Part shown: positions 7,137 to 16,615 of the stretch, piece by piece | Layout of the letters: every line of letters begins with the position of its first letter | Position numbering within the stretch: position 1 is the stretch's first letter | Assembly: GCA_023388315.1 (NCBI GenBank) | Contig: JAEWGM010000033.1 | Span: 1-64,000 of the forward strand | Length of the DNA: 64,000 bases | Direction: 5' to 3' | Origin: Bacteroidota bacterium | GTDB taxonomy: Bacteria > Bacteroidota > Bacteroidia > Bacteroidales > Dysgonomonadaceae | Notes under the pieces: generated by a model | Databases searched by the model: none | The model's input: only the letters and a program-made list of their open reading frames with translations | What the model was told of the DNA's origin: nothing | Translations under genes and position numbers: made by a program

Positions 7137-9647
7137 ATGAGAAATTCCAAAGAACTCAAGAAATTTTTACCCGATTTACTCGTAATCGTCTCATTTATCC
7201 TTATTTCCTTTATCTATTTTGCTCCCGCGGTAATGGACGGCCGTGTGATTACGCAGCACGACTCGCTCGCTGCCATTGGGCAGGGACAAGAGCAACGCGA
7301 TTATATGGCACGCCACGACGGCAAACGCACGCGATGGAACCTCTCTATGTTCAGCGGAATGCCATCGTACCAAATGTCGCCCACCTACAATTCCAGCAAA
7401 CCGCAAGATTTAGCGAAAAAAGCATACCAACTGTTTTTGCCCAATTACGTGTTCTTGGTTTTCATCATGTTGCTGGGGTTCTATATTCTGATGCGAGCTT
7501 TCAAAGCTTCGCCGCTCATAAGCGCGTTGGGCGCGATTATGTGGGCGTTTTCGTCGTACTTTTTCATCATCATTGCCGCCGGGCATATTTGGAAATTTAT
7601 CACGCTGGCGTATATTCCGCCCACCATCGCGGGATTGATTTACGTGTACCGAAAAAAGTACCTGTTGGGCGCATTGCTGATTATGATTTTTGTGGCCTTT
7701 CAGATTTCAGCCAATCATATTCAGATGAGTTATTATTTCTTCTTCTTGATGTTTTTTATGGTAGTGGCCTTCGCCGTGCAAGCCGTTCGCGAAAACAAAT
7801 TGCCCGATTTTTTGAAATCGACCGTTGTAATTGCGGTTGCCGGCCTTGTTGGCGTGTTGGCCAATTCCTCCAATCTGTATCACACGTGGGAATATTCCAA
7901 GGAAACGATGCGCGGCAAATCAGAATTGTCGCATCACGGAGCCGAAAATAAATCGGATAACGGCTTGGAACGCGATTACATTACCGCATGGAGCTACGGA
8001 GTGGGCGAAACGTGGACACTGCTCGTTCCCAATACCAAAGGCGGCGCATCCGTTCCCATTTCTCGAAACGAAAAGGCGATGGAAAAAGCGCGTCCCGAAT
8101 ACCGCGAACTCTATCAGCAAATCGGGCAATATTGGGGCGAACAGCCCGGAACATCGGGCCCAGTGTATGTGGGCGCATTTGTGCTTGCGCTCTTTATTCT
8201 CGGGCTTTTTATTGTGAAAGGGCCTATAAAATGGGCTCTTTTGGCGGGAACCGTTTTCTCCATATTACTCTCGTGGGGAAAGAACTTTATGCCGCTCACC
8301 GATTTTTTTATCGACCACGTGCCGATGTACAATAAATTCCGAACGGTGTCATCCATATTGGTGGTGGCGGAATTTACCATTCCATTGTTGGCGGCACTGG
8401 CGGTGAAGGAGATCATACAAAAGCCCCACACGCTGAAAAACAATATGAAACCGCTCTACATTAGTTTGGGCATAACAGGCGGTTTCGCGCTTTTGTTTGC
8501 CATCGCGCCAAAGGTTTTCTTTTCATCGTTCATCCCTAATTTCGAGATGCAACAACTGCAAACCTTGCCATCGGAGCACGTTCAGGCCGTAATTGGTAAC
8601 TTAACGGATATGCGCGTTTCCATATTTAGGGCCGATGCTTGGCGAAGCTTTTTCGTTATCGCTATCGGAAGCGTGTTGTTGTGGTTATTTATCAACAAAA
8701 AATTGAAAGCGGAATGGACGGTAGGCGCCATTTTACTGTTGTGTTTGGTGGATATGTGGGGCGTAAACAAACGTTATTTAAACGATGGTGATTTCACCCC
8801 AAAATCAAGCCAGCAACAAATGTTCACAAAATCGCCGGCCGATGAGTATATTTTGCAAGACACCACTCAATATTATCGTGTGTTGAATATGGCAACCAGC
8901 ACGTTCAACGATGGCGTAACGCCTTATTACCACAAAGTTATCGGCGGTTACCACGCGGCAAAACTGCGCCGTTACCAAGATTTAATTGACGTGCATTTGA
9001 GCCGGGAAATGGGCGCGTTACAGCAAGCCATTGTAAACACGCAAGGTGCAATGGATTCGGTGAATGCCGATGAGTTTAAAGTGCTCAATATGCTCAATAC
9101 CAAGTGGATTATTATGCCCGGCCAGCAAGGAAACATCCCAATTGAAAATCCGCACGCGATGGGGAACGTGTGGTTTGTGGATAATATTTCTTTCGTGAAC
9201 AACGCCGACGAGGAAATTGACGCGTTGGCAGCTATGGACCTGCACACAGAAGCCGTCGCCGACAAAAAACAGGAATGGGTTTTGCAAGGATTCAACGTTA
9301 CACCCGCCGACTCGGCTTCTACCATTCACTTGGCAGCGTACGATTCCGATTTTATCACATACAACGTGGACGCGAAGAAAGACGAACTCGCCGTTTTCTC
9401 CGAGGTATATTATCCGCACGGTTGGAAAATTACCATCGATGGCCAACCCGCCCAAATGCTTCGTGCCAACTACACGCTTCGCGCATTGGCCATTCCGGCG
9501 GGACAACACACCGTGGAATTCCGGTTTGAACCAAGCAGCATTAAGATAACTGACACCATTGCGTATATTGCAATGCTCATAATGTTACTGACGGCAGGGT
9601 GGATTATTTACTCGTCATTTAAAAAGTATAACCAAAAAAATAAATAA
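7137..9647 (+). CDS. YfhO-family polytopic membrane protein
   Basis: 836-residue inner-membrane protein of the YfhO family (Pfam PF09586), whose B. subtilis member is needed for glycosylation of lipoteichoic acid. The N terminus has one transmembrane helix (residues about 10-30), a periplasmic loop with DSLAAIGQGQEQRDYM and FSGMPSYQMS, typical of this family, and then 10-12 further hydrophobic segments to about residue 545. A long soluble beta-rich domain follows and a last helix lies near residue 805. The fold resembles GT-C glycosyltransferases, so transfer from a lipid-linked sugar is plausible but unproven. The next gene starts 2 bp after the stop codon, so the two are co-transcribed. Confidence 0.85.
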   Translation: MRNSKELKKFLPDLLVIVSFILISFIYFAPAVMDGRVITQHDSLAAIGQGQEQRDYMARHDGKRTRWNLSMFSGMPSYQMSPTYNSSKPQDLAKKAYQLFLPNYVFLVFIMLLGFYILMRAFKASPLISALGAIMWAFSSYFFIIIAAGHIWKFITLAYIPPTIAGLIYVYRKKYLLGALLIMIFVAFQISANHIQMSYYFFFLMFFMVVAFAVQAVRENKLPDFLKSTVVIAVAGLVGVLANSSNLYHTWEYSKETMRGKSELSHHGAENKSDNGLERDYITAWSYGVGETWTLLVPNTKGGASVPISRNEKAMEKARPEYRELYQQIGQYWGEQPGTSGPVYVGAFVLALFILGLFIVKGPIKWALLAGTVFSILLSWGKNFMPLTDFFIDHVPMYNKFRTVSSILVVAEFTIPLLAALAVKEIIQKPHTLKNNMKPLYISLGITGGFALLFAIAPKVFFSSFIPNFEMQQLQTLPSEHVQAVIGNLTDMRVSIFRADAWRSFFVIAIGSVLLWLFINKKLKAEWTVGAILLLCLVDMWGVNKRYLNDGDFTPKSSQQQMFTKSPADEYILQDTTQYYRVLNMATSTFNDGVTPYYHKVIGGYHAAKLRRYQDLIDVHLSREMGALQQAIVNTQGAMDSVNADEFKVLNMLNTKWIIMPGQQGNIPIENPHAMGNVWFVDNISFVNNADEEIDALAAMDLHTEAVADKKQEWVLQGFNVTPADSASTIHLAAYDSDFITYNVDAKKDELAVFSEVYYPHGWKITIDGQPAQMLRANYTLRALAIPAGQHTVEFRFEPSSIKITDTIAYIAMLIMLLTAGWIIYSSFKKYNQKNK

Positions 9648-9649
9648 GA

Positions 9650-10318
9650 ATGAAGAAAACTTTTTTTCTCAGCATAGCTGTTTTTTTGTTCGCAACGGGT
9701 TTTGCGAAAGCTCAACAAAGTTTTAGAATTGTACCTTCGCCGTGGGCAATGTCTTGGGGCTTGGGCACGGGAGTGATGGTTCCTCAAGGCGGATTGGGCG
9801 ATCATTTTAACACCGGGTTCGCGCTGGATACGGAAGTGAAAGTCATATATCAAAAAGCTTTCTTAATGGTAAATGGCGGATTTTCGAGCAACAAATTGAC
9901 CGAAGACATTTCCATTAACAATGCCGTTTGGCCGGCTAACAGCAATGCCATTCACGCGTTCGTCGGCGGAAGTTTGGGAATGGATTTTGAGGTGGACCAA
10001 TTCAGCATTTATCCTTTTGCCGGCATTGCTTACGGCTTTGTAGAGCCCAATTTGAAAACGGCCAACTCAGATCCGGTGCTCAGCGCGCTCAAAATAAGCT
10101 CCATGGTGTATAACTTGGGAATAGGCTTCGATTATAATTTCCCAGACAAGAACTATGAACCGGGTGCCATCAACCGAATCCTAAAAGTGGGTGTGCGATA
10201 TCAACTTCAAATTCCTAATTACAAATCGGAAATCCCTTCATTCGATGGAACAACACATTGGTTAACAGCACGATTCACTATTGGAAGCACTTTCCCAGGA
10301 CGAAAAGTGGTGTTTTGA
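9650..10318 (+). CDS. Outer-membrane beta-barrel protein
   Basis: 222 residues with a signal peptide (MKKTFFLSIAVFLFATGFAKA, cleavage after about 21). The rest is strand-rich and aromatic, with SWGLGTGVMVPQGGLGDHF early and a strand-ending FTIGSTFPGRKVVF at the C terminus; the last residue is Phe, as in BAM substrates. It starts 2 bp after the YfhO stop codon, which suggests translational coupling, but no functional link is known. It ends 2 bp before the stop codon of the convergent AddB-like gene. Confidence 0.7.
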   Translation: MKKTFFLSIAVFLFATGFAKAQQSFRIVPSPWAMSWGLGTGVMVPQGGLGDHFNTGFALDTEVKVIYQKAFLMVNGGFSSNKLTEDISINNAVWPANSNAIHAFVGGSLGMDFEVDQFSIYPFAGIAYGFVEPNLKTANSDPVLSALKISSMVYNLGIGFDYNFPDKNYEPGAINRILKVGVRYQLQIPNYKSEIPSFDGTTHWLTARFTIGSTFPGRKVVF

Positions 10319-10320
10319 TA

Positions 10321-13203
10321 TTATCTCCCACACACCTCTTTAAACGCGCACCACTGGCAATTTTTCTCGTTTTTTGTCTGAGAAAACGGTATGTCGGGAT
10401 TAAAAATTTCTTGCAGCAACGTGTTGAATTTTTCGGTAAATTCGGGTAAAAAGCGTGAAATGTTTTCCACAGGGTTTTTATCAAACGTAATGGTTGGATC
10501 GAAATCTTTAAACACCGAGCGCAAATAATAAATAGCAGGCGAAAGTTGCTTGCCCGGCGTCTCCAGCGCGTAGAACAGCGCGTAAACAAACACTTGAAGT
10601 ATTTGGCTCGGGCGGTTGTTTTTCGATTCGTCAAACAACTGTTCAATGCTTTTAAAATCGGTTGCGCCCGTGCCAGTTTTATAATCAATAACCCGATAAA
10701 CCTCTCCCACCCTGTCGATGCGGTCTATACTTCCTTTGAAATTAACCGTAAGCACGGGGTTCACCGCATACTCTTTCACGAATCGATATTCAGAATCGAT
10801 ATATTCAAACGGCGTAAATTGCTTGTCAACCGCAAGCGTCTGCTTCACATAACTTCGCAATATTTCACCGATTAAATGATGCTGTCCTTGCAATGGACGC
10901 GTATTTTTTTCGTCTTTAAAATAATAGCGCGCAAACGCTTTTTCAATTAATTCGGTGAGATACCGGTCGTCTTTCGCGATACCCGACAACACATCGGGCG
11001 TAACCGATAGGCCTTTGTATCGGTTGTAAATCATCTCCATCAACCGATGGAAAATAGACCCGAAAACATCTGATTCAACTGACTCTTGCACTTCCGATTC
11101 TTCCGACAACCCCTCCACCGCCGTGAAATAAAATTGCAGCGGACAATTGATGTAATTATTGATAAGCGAAGCCGATAAATAAGACGTTCCGCCTTTGGTA
11201 AACGACTGTAATTTAGACAAAACATCAGCAGTTTTTGTTACAGTAACCGGCGGAATATCAGGCGCCGAGACATCGTACGTAGCCACCCGTTCCGAAATAT
11301 CGAAACAATCGGGGTACAAATATTTCAACTGATAAAAATACCGACTCACTTCGCCCGTTTGCATCTCCTCGGCGCGGGTATCGTAAAGCATAAACACACG
11401 CTTGGCACGGCTTATCATCCGATAAAAATGATACGCGTAGGTGCTGTCTTGATGCTCATACGTGGGAAGTGCAAATGCTTTTCGCAATGTGTAGGGAATG
11501 AAGGAAGTAGTGGCGTTTTTTAATGGAAAAACGCCCTCATTCATCGAAAGGATAATCAGGTTTTCAAAATCCAACACGCGCGTTTCCAATACGCCCATCA
11601 CCTGCAATCCCGAAATGGGCTCGCCGCTAAACGACACGCTAATGCTTTGCGAAAGCCGTTTCAGCAACCGGAAATACGTTTCAATGGAAAGATGGTTGGC
11701 GTAGCGCAACGTATCGCTCAACCGGGTAATGGTTTTGTAATATTGAACAATAAATTCGCGCTCTAAGTCGATGGAACGCACATCGGTTCCGCTCTCCTTT
11801 CCGGTTTGCTTTTCCTCCGTGAGCCCGTTGTACAACGTAGAAAGAATATTTTGCAAGTATTCCGAAATGTTTTTCCAATCGGTAATTGGTTTAAATATCA
11901 ATTGAAAGAGAGGATGTTCCGGTATTTCGGATTGGGCAACCATAACGCGGTTATGGGTTAGAATGTGCGTTTTAAGCGCTTCGGCTTCGGTTTGCGCCGA
12001 TAAAACGATGAGCGGATGATTCAACAATGCTTGCACAAAGCGGTAATAGAACACCGTTTCGTTGTTTTGCCGGCGGATATTTCGCTGCAAATCGGCCACG
12101 TCTTCAATCAAGCTGGCGATAGACGAGTGCGACAACCCGTATCCCATGGTGACATTAATTTTCTCAATTTCCTGCGGAATGGAATATAAAACGGGAAGCA
12201 GTAAATTTTCATCGGGCAGCACGATGGCCGTTTTTATGGCTTCGGAAGGATTGGCAATGCCGTTCTCCTGAATAAGCCGCGAGAGAATTTGCGTAACGTG
12301 TTTTGCTTGTCCCACCGCCGATGGTATGCCAATGAGCTCTATTTGAGTCTTAATTTCTTCATCCAAGAGACGAGGCGAAGCAGCTATTGGAAATTTTGAC
12401 GGAAAACGTTGCAGGTTCTGCGCCACCCACAACGATGCACGGTTGTGTGGATCGCGCACTTGCGGCGAATCGTAATCCCAATAAAAATCGGCAACGCCTA
12501 AATTTCTTAAATAAATCAGCAAATTTTCTTCGGCGGGCGTGAGCGCGTTTAGTCCCACAAACACGATATCGGAAAACGGTAAGTCGGAATTCTCCTTGTT
12601 TTTCGCCCGCTCCGCCACTTCACGAAACAGCATTCCCTCGTAGGCAAAGCCTTTTTGGTGCAATTCGGCACGAAAAGAAGTGTACAATTGAAGCAGAATT
12701 TGCCACGTTTCCAGAAACTTTTCCTTGGTATTGTTCCCTTCCGCGGGCATAAAGCCGGCCCAAAAGCGCTGAATGGCTTCAACTTGCGATGGAGAGAGAA
12801 ACGACATATCGCTCTCTATGGATTTTAAGTTCTGCACGTTTTTGAACAGTTGTTCGGCATTTGTCACATGTTTGTCCACCTCATTGAAATCGTTCAACAG
12901 TATTTCGCCCCAATACAAAAAGTCGTCGAACAACTCATCCGATTGGGTGATGGCAATGTATTTTTCATAGAGAATGACCAGCATTTCTATTCTATCTGCA
13001 ATGCGATAAGGAGAAAGCGATTCAAATAACTCCTGAATAGTGACTATTTTAGGCGAAAAAATCGGTTTCCCGGCAATCTCCGCCAAATATTTCTGAAAGA
13101 AAACTCCGGCGCGACGGTTCGGAAAAACGAAGGTGTGTTTGTATAAATTGTTTCCGTATCGCGTGAAAAAAATTTCGGCTATTTGGTGAAGGAAAGGGGT
13201 CAT
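10321..13203 (-). CDS. AddB-like PD-(D/E)XK nuclease with Fe-S cysteines
   Basis: About 960 residues, related to AddB, the nuclease/inactivated-helicase partner of AddAB double-strand break repair. The N-terminal part holds FVFPNRRAGVFF, the degenerate Walker-like region of AddB. The C-terminal nuclease shows DRIDRVGEVYRVIDYKTG with the Asp...DYK catalytic core. Four cysteines, one in NYINCPLQFYF and three in CQWCAFKEVC, have the spacing of the AddB 4Fe-4S staple. I chose ATG at 13203 over an in-frame ATG at 13293 because a -7 box (13238-13245) lies between them and MTPFLHQIA fits the family start. No addA is in the window; it may lie elsewhere. Confidence 0.85.
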   Translation of the reverse strand: MTPFLHQIAEIFFTRYGNNLYKHTFVFPNRRAGVFFQKYLAEIAGKPIFSPKIVTIQELFESLSPYRIADRIEMLVILYEKYIAITQSDELFDDFLYWGEILLNDFNEVDKHVTNAEQLFKNVQNLKSIESDMSFLSPSQVEAIQRFWAGFMPAEGNNTKEKFLETWQILLQLYTSFRAELHQKGFAYEGMLFREVAERAKNKENSDLPFSDIVFVGLNALTPAEENLLIYLRNLGVADFYWDYDSPQVRDPHNRASLWVAQNLQRFPSKFPIAASPRLLDEEIKTQIELIGIPSAVGQAKHVTQILSRLIQENGIANPSEAIKTAIVLPDENLLLPVLYSIPQEIEKINVTMGYGLSHSSIASLIEDVADLQRNIRRQNNETVFYYRFVQALLNHPLIVLSAQTEAEALKTHILTHNRVMVAQSEIPEHPLFQLIFKPITDWKNISEYLQNILSTLYNGLTEEKQTGKESGTDVRSIDLEREFIVQYYKTITRLSDTLRYANHLSIETYFRLLKRLSQSISVSFSGEPISGLQVMGVLETRVLDFENLIILSMNEGVFPLKNATTSFIPYTLRKAFALPTYEHQDSTYAYHFYRMISRAKRVFMLYDTRAEEMQTGEVSRYFYQLKYLYPDCFDISERVATYDVSAPDIPPVTVTKTADVLSKLQSFTKGGTSYLSASLINNYINCPLQFYFTAVEGLSEESEVQESVESDVFGSIFHRLMEMIYNRYKGLSVTPDVLSGIAKDDRYLTELIEKAFARYYFKDEKNTRPLQGQHHLIGEILRSYVKQTLAVDKQFTPFEYIDSEYRFVKEYAVNPVLTVNFKGSIDRIDRVGEVYRVIDYKTGTGATDFKSIEQLFDESKNNRPSQILQVFVYALFYALETPGKQLSPAIYYLRSVFKDFDPTITFDKNPVENISRFLPEFTEKFNTLLQEIFNPDIPFSQTKNEKNCQWCAFKEVCGR

Positions 13204-13237
13204 ATCGTGTGTTGGATTGCGCGTTATTGTTGAAATG

Positions 13238-13245
13238 TAAAGATA
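13238..13245 (-). promoter_or_regulatory. -7 element upstream of the AddB-like gene
   Basis: TATCTTTA on the minus strand matches seven of eight positions of TAnnTTTG, 35 bp before the ATG at 13203. It decides against the upstream start at 13293. Confidence 0.4.
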
Positions 13246-13299
13246 CGAAAAATATGAAATTGAGGCATGATGTTTTAATACTGTGTTGCCCAATAAAAA

Positions 13300-13580
13300 T
13301 TTGTCCGTAGGACAAACCTGTGAATAACCCCCAATTTTAATTGGGGGATGGCGAAACTACTACACATAAACTCTGTAGGAGTTTTCCTAACCGGTTTACA
13401 GGAAACGCTTACAGCGTTTTATTCGTCTTCTGCATTGGCTGTCCCCCAATTTCATTGGGGGTTATGCACAGAAAACTTCTACGAAGTTAAAAAACAGAAG
13501 CACCGGAAAATCTAAAACACTTAAAAATAGCAATGAAAAACACATTCATTCTATTTTTATTTTTGTCGGACAATAGTGAT
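13300..13580. repeat. Palindrome-rich repeat block containing dispersed repeat copy B
   Basis: The block of about 280 bp holds a palindrome TTTGTCCGTAGGACAAA (13300-13316), a C5/G5 hairpin (13328-13347), a linker with short inverted repeats, and copy B of the repeat found at 958-1094 (13443-13580, again opening with a C5/G5 hairpin and ending CGGACAATAGTG). No frame is open. It fills the 388-bp space between the AddB-like start at 13203 and the MFS gene. Copy B differs from copy A mainly in the central 30 bp. Confidence 0.7.
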
Positions 13581-13591
13581 TAATATACCAC

Positions 13592-14827
13592 TTATTTCTT
13601 TGGATTATACAAATAAGACAAAACCAGCCCCACAACCAACAACCCACCTCCAATCATAAATGCATACAATCCGGCTTTTTCGGCGTAATTATCTTTCATA
13701 AACGCCACAATTTGAGGGCCGATAATTCCGCCTACGCCCCACGCCGTAAGCAAGGCGCCGTAAAGCGATGGCATCAATTGGCTGCCGTACATATCTTTTG
13801 TGAGTGATGGCAAAACGCCAAACCCGCCGCCGTAACTCAATAAAACGATACAAACCAACACCGAAAAAACGAGCGGTTGGCTCAAAAAAATAAGCATCCC
13901 AAAAATCACGGCTTGCAGCGCCAATAAAATTCGGAAAGTGGCCATTCTGCCAATTTTATCGGAAACGGCTCCCCAAACAAAACGCCCCAATCCGTTGAAA
14001 ATGGAACTTACGGCAATGAGCGTAGCGCCCGATGCCGCCAACGATGCAACAACACGGCCATCCGAAAAATCGGTTCCGGCAGGCATCCGAAGTTTCAATA
14101 AATCTTGCAACAACGGCGATTGAAACGAAATAAAGATCATTCCCGCAACAATATTAATGGTGAAAATTAGCCAAACCACGATAAACGGTTTCGCTTTAAT
14201 GTAAGGAGCGATAGATATTTTTTCCTGTGGAGTTTTCGTTGCTTTTTCGGTTTCAGGAAGCTGAAGAAAGTTGGCTAACATTGGAATCAACACAATCATA
14301 ATCAACCCAATGTAATAAAATGTGGTGCTTAAATTCCCATCGGATATGGTTAAAAAAATTGGAGCAAGCAATTTCGACATCACCAGCGCGCCAAAACCAA
14401 AGCCCATCACCACCATTCCGGTTGCCAATCCTTGTTTCTCGGTAAACCACGCGGAAACCGTGGCTACGGGCGTAACATAGGCAAAGCCCAATCCAATGCC
14501 GCCAATGATTCCGAAACCAAGATACAGCAAAAGCAGAGATTGATGCCCCAGCGCGAAACCCGAAATGAGGTATCCCAACCCGTAGAGCGCGCCGCCAATT
14601 ATCGCTAACTTACGGGGTCCAGAAACCGACATTTTATTTCCCGCCCAAGCCGCCGTAAGTCCCAACATAAAAATAGACAAACTAAATGCCCAAGCTGCTT
14701 GGGCGTTGCTCCATCCCGTAAATTCGGTAATGGGCGTTTGAAAAAAACTCCACGCGTACACCGTGCCAAGCAGCATATGGGTGAACGTTCCGATGATAGC
14801 GATAAACCATTTTTTACTCATTTTCAT
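13592..14827 (-). CDS. MFS transporter, OFA (oxalate/formate antiporter) type
   Basis: About 411 residues with twelve predicted transmembrane helices. The opening KKWFIAIIGTFTHMLLGTVY followed by AWSFFQTPITEFTGW, and the later WFTEKQGLATG and GRFVWGAVSDKIGR loops, are typical of the OFA branch of the major facilitator superfamily, which moves organic anions such as oxalate, formate or related monocarboxylates; substrate not predictable here. The frame is open to 14884, but a -7 box at 14846-14853 lies inside that extension, so the start is one of the two ATGs at 14827 or 14821. It stands alone, divergent from none, with gdhA upstream on the same strand behind a terminator. Confidence 0.85.
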   Translation of the reverse strand: MKMSKKWFIAIIGTFTHMLLGTVYAWSFFQTPITEFTGWSNAQAAWAFSLSIFMLGLTAAWAGNKMSVSGPRKLAIIGGALYGLGYLISGFALGHQSLLLLYLGFGIIGGIGLGFAYVTPVATVSAWFTEKQGLATGMVVMGFGFGALVMSKLLAPIFLTISDGNLSTTFYYIGLIMIVLIPMLANFLQLPETEKATKTPQEKISIAPYIKAKPFIVVWLIFTINIVAGMIFISFQSPLLQDLLKLRMPAGTDFSDGRVVASLAASGATLIAVSSIFNGLGRFVWGAVSDKIGRMATFRILLALQAVIFGMLIFLSQPLVFSVLVCIVLLSYGGGFGVLPSLTKDMYGSQLMPSLYGALLTAWGVGGIIGPQIVAFMKDNYAEKAGLYAFMIGGGLLVVGLVLSYLYNPKK

Positions 14828-14845
14828 CTTTTTTTCTCGAAAACA

Positions 14846-14853
14846 CAAAGATA
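14846..14853 (-). promoter_or_regulatory. Bacteroidetes -7 element of the MFS gene
   Basis: TATCTTTG on the minus strand is an exact TAnnTTTG match 18 bp before the ATG at 14827, so the leader is very short. It excludes the longer frame start at 14884. Confidence 0.55.
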
Positions 14854-14887
14854 AGAAATTCTGAAAGCCGTTGGTTTTTTGCAATCA

Positions 14888-14925
14888 AAAAAGCCGCAAG
14901 GAATAAATCCTAACGGCTCTTCTGC
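14888..14925 (-). terminator. Rho-independent terminator of gdhA
   Basis: On the minus strand the hairpin AGCCG-T-TAGGA / TTCCT-TG-CGGCT is followed by TTTTTTG. It lies about 30 bp after the gdhA stop codon and before the MFS promoter. Confidence 0.7.
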
Positions 14926-14955
14926 GGTTTTCAAATAGTATTTTACGATGTATCT

Positions 14956-16293
14956 TTACAATACGCCTTGCGCCATCATCGCATCCGCCACTTTCATAAA
15001 GCCGGCAATGTTCGCGCCTTTTACGTAATTAATGTAATCTCCTTCTGTTCCGTGTGATACGCATTGTGAGTGAATGTCGCCCATAATTTGGTGCAGCCAT
15101 TTGTCCACTTCTTCGTTGGACCACGATAAATGCATGGCGTTTTGCGTCATTTCCAATCCTGAACAAGCCACGCCTCCTGCGTTAACGGCTTTTCCGGGGC
15201 CAAACAACATTTTGTTTTCAATAAAGAAATCAACCGCCTCGGCTGTGCAACCCATGTTGGAAACCTCGGCTACCAAGAGTACGCCGTTTTCTTTCAGTTT
15301 TTTGGCATCTTCCAAGTTGAGTTCGTTTTGAATGGCGCAAGGCAACGCGATATCTACTTTGCATTCCCACGGTTTTTTGCCCGGGAAAAATTTGGCGTTG
15401 GGATATTCTTCGGCATACGGCGCAACAACGTCGTTGCCCGAATTGCGAAGCTCCAACATATAATCGAATTTATCGGGTGTGTTAATGCCGTCTTCGTCAT
15501 AAACATAGCCATCGGGCCCTGAAATGGCAACCACTTTGGCGCCCAATTCAGTAGCTTTCATGGTGGCTCCCCACGCAACGTTGCCAAAACCGGAAACGGC
15601 TACGGTTTTTCCTTTTAAATCGATATTGTGTTTCTGGCACATTTGATGAACAAAATACAACGCGCCAAAACCGGTGGCTTCGGGACGAAGGCGAGAGCCG
15701 CCAAACGATTGTCCTTTTCCGGTGAATGTACCGGTATGCTCGCGCGCCAATTTTTTATACATTCCGTACATATAACCCACTTCGCGTCCACCCACACCGA
15801 TATCGCCGGCGGGAACATCGGTATCGGGGCCGATATTGCGCCACAACTCGGTAACGAATGCTTGACAAAAACGCATAATTTCGGCTTCGGAGCGGCCTTT
15901 GGGTGCAAAATCCGAACCGCCTTTACCGCCGCCCATCGGCAATGTGGTAAGTGCGTTTTTGAAGGTTTGTTCAAATCCTAAAAACTTCAAGGAGGATAAG
16001 GTTACAGACGGGTGAAACCTGATGCCGCCTTTGTACGGGCCAATGGCGCCGTTAAATTGCACGCGGTAACCAATGTTCACGTGAACTTTTCCGTTATCGT
16101 CAACCCATGGTACGCGGAATGTGAAAACGCGGTCGGGTTCAACAATGCGTTCAATAATTCCGGCTTTTTCAAATTCGGGATGTTGGTTGTAAACGTCTTC
16201 GATAGAGGTTAAAACTTCTTTTACTGCTTGAAGAAACTCGGCTTCTCCCGGATGCCTCGCCTCCAACTGTGTCATTATGTCATTAACTTTCAT
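14956..16293 (-). CDS. gdhA: NADP-specific glutamate dehydrogenase
   Basis: 445 residues, the size of the hexameric small-subunit class. It makes glutamate from 2-oxoglutarate and ammonium, the main ammonium assimilation route of Bacteroidales. The substrate site is visible as YKGGIRFHPSV and the catalytic Lys in LPMGGGKGGSDF; the Rossmann fold starts at TVAVSGFGNVAWGA, and PAGDIGVGGREVGYM is the conserved segment between the domains. Monocistronic: own -7 box at 16327-16334 and terminator at 14888-14925. Confidence 0.96.
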   Translation of the reverse strand: MKVNDIMTQLEARHPGEAEFLQAVKEVLTSIEDVYNQHPEFEKAGIIERIVEPDRVFTFRVPWVDDNGKVHVNIGYRVQFNGAIGPYKGGIRFHPSVTLSSLKFLGFEQTFKNALTTLPMGGGKGGSDFAPKGRSEAEIMRFCQAFVTELWRNIGPDTDVPAGDIGVGGREVGYMYGMYKKLAREHTGTFTGKGQSFGGSRLRPEATGFGALYFVHQMCQKHNIDLKGKTVAVSGFGNVAWGATMKATELGAKVVAISGPDGYVYDEDGINTPDKFDYMLELRNSGNDVVAPYAEEYPNAKFFPGKKPWECKVDIALPCAIQNELNLEDAKKLKENGVLLVAEVSNMGCTAEAVDFFIENKMLFGPGKAVNAGGVACSGLEMTQNAMHLSWSNEEVDKWLHQIMGDIHSQCVSHGTEGDYINYVKGANIAGFMKVADAMMAQGVL

Positions 16294-16326
16294 AATATTT
16301 AGGGTATTTTAGAGTGATTCACTTGA

Positions 16327-16334
16327 CAAAGGTA
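16327..16334 (-). promoter_or_regulatory. Bacteroidetes -7 element of gdhA
   Basis: TACCTTTG on the minus strand matches TAnnTTTG, 33 bp before the gdhA start codon. Confidence 0.55.
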
Positions 16335-16589
16335 AGTATTAAATTGATATTTATCTATTTTTTCGTGAAAAATTTTGCTTAAAAATAAAATTTTTATTTC
16401 AACACTTTTATATCCTCTATATTTCTATCAATCAAAAAGATAAGAATGTGAAGAAAAACCGATAAAAAGGTTTTGGACTCTTCTTCTTTACGAGAGAAAA
16501 AATTCATTTCTCCTCTTTTGCTTACAATTTAACACTAAACGGCAAGATCAACTTCAAAAACTCGGTTATCAATTGTAAAGTTAAATTCG

Positions 16590-16597
16590 TATTTTTG
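16590..16597 (+). promoter_or_regulatory. Bacteroidetes -7 element of trmB
   Basis: TATTTTTG matches TAnnTTTG, 18 bp before the trmB start codon; short leader. Confidence 0.55.
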
Positions 16598-16615
16598 TAA
16601 CTCAATAATCACAAT

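Larger units (their letters stand above)
16294..16615. other. Divergent promoter spacer gdhA / trmB
   Basis: 322 bp without a gene. It is AT-rich, holds the gdhA -7 box at one end and the trmB -7 box at the other, and shows no RNA gene or repeat array by eye. The size leaves room for gdhA regulation, but no recognisable operator was found. Confidence 0.6.

Noticed and set aside
13204..13293. Longer N terminus of the AddB-like protein
   Set aside because: The -7 box at 13238-13245 lies inside it and the extra residues do not resemble AddB.
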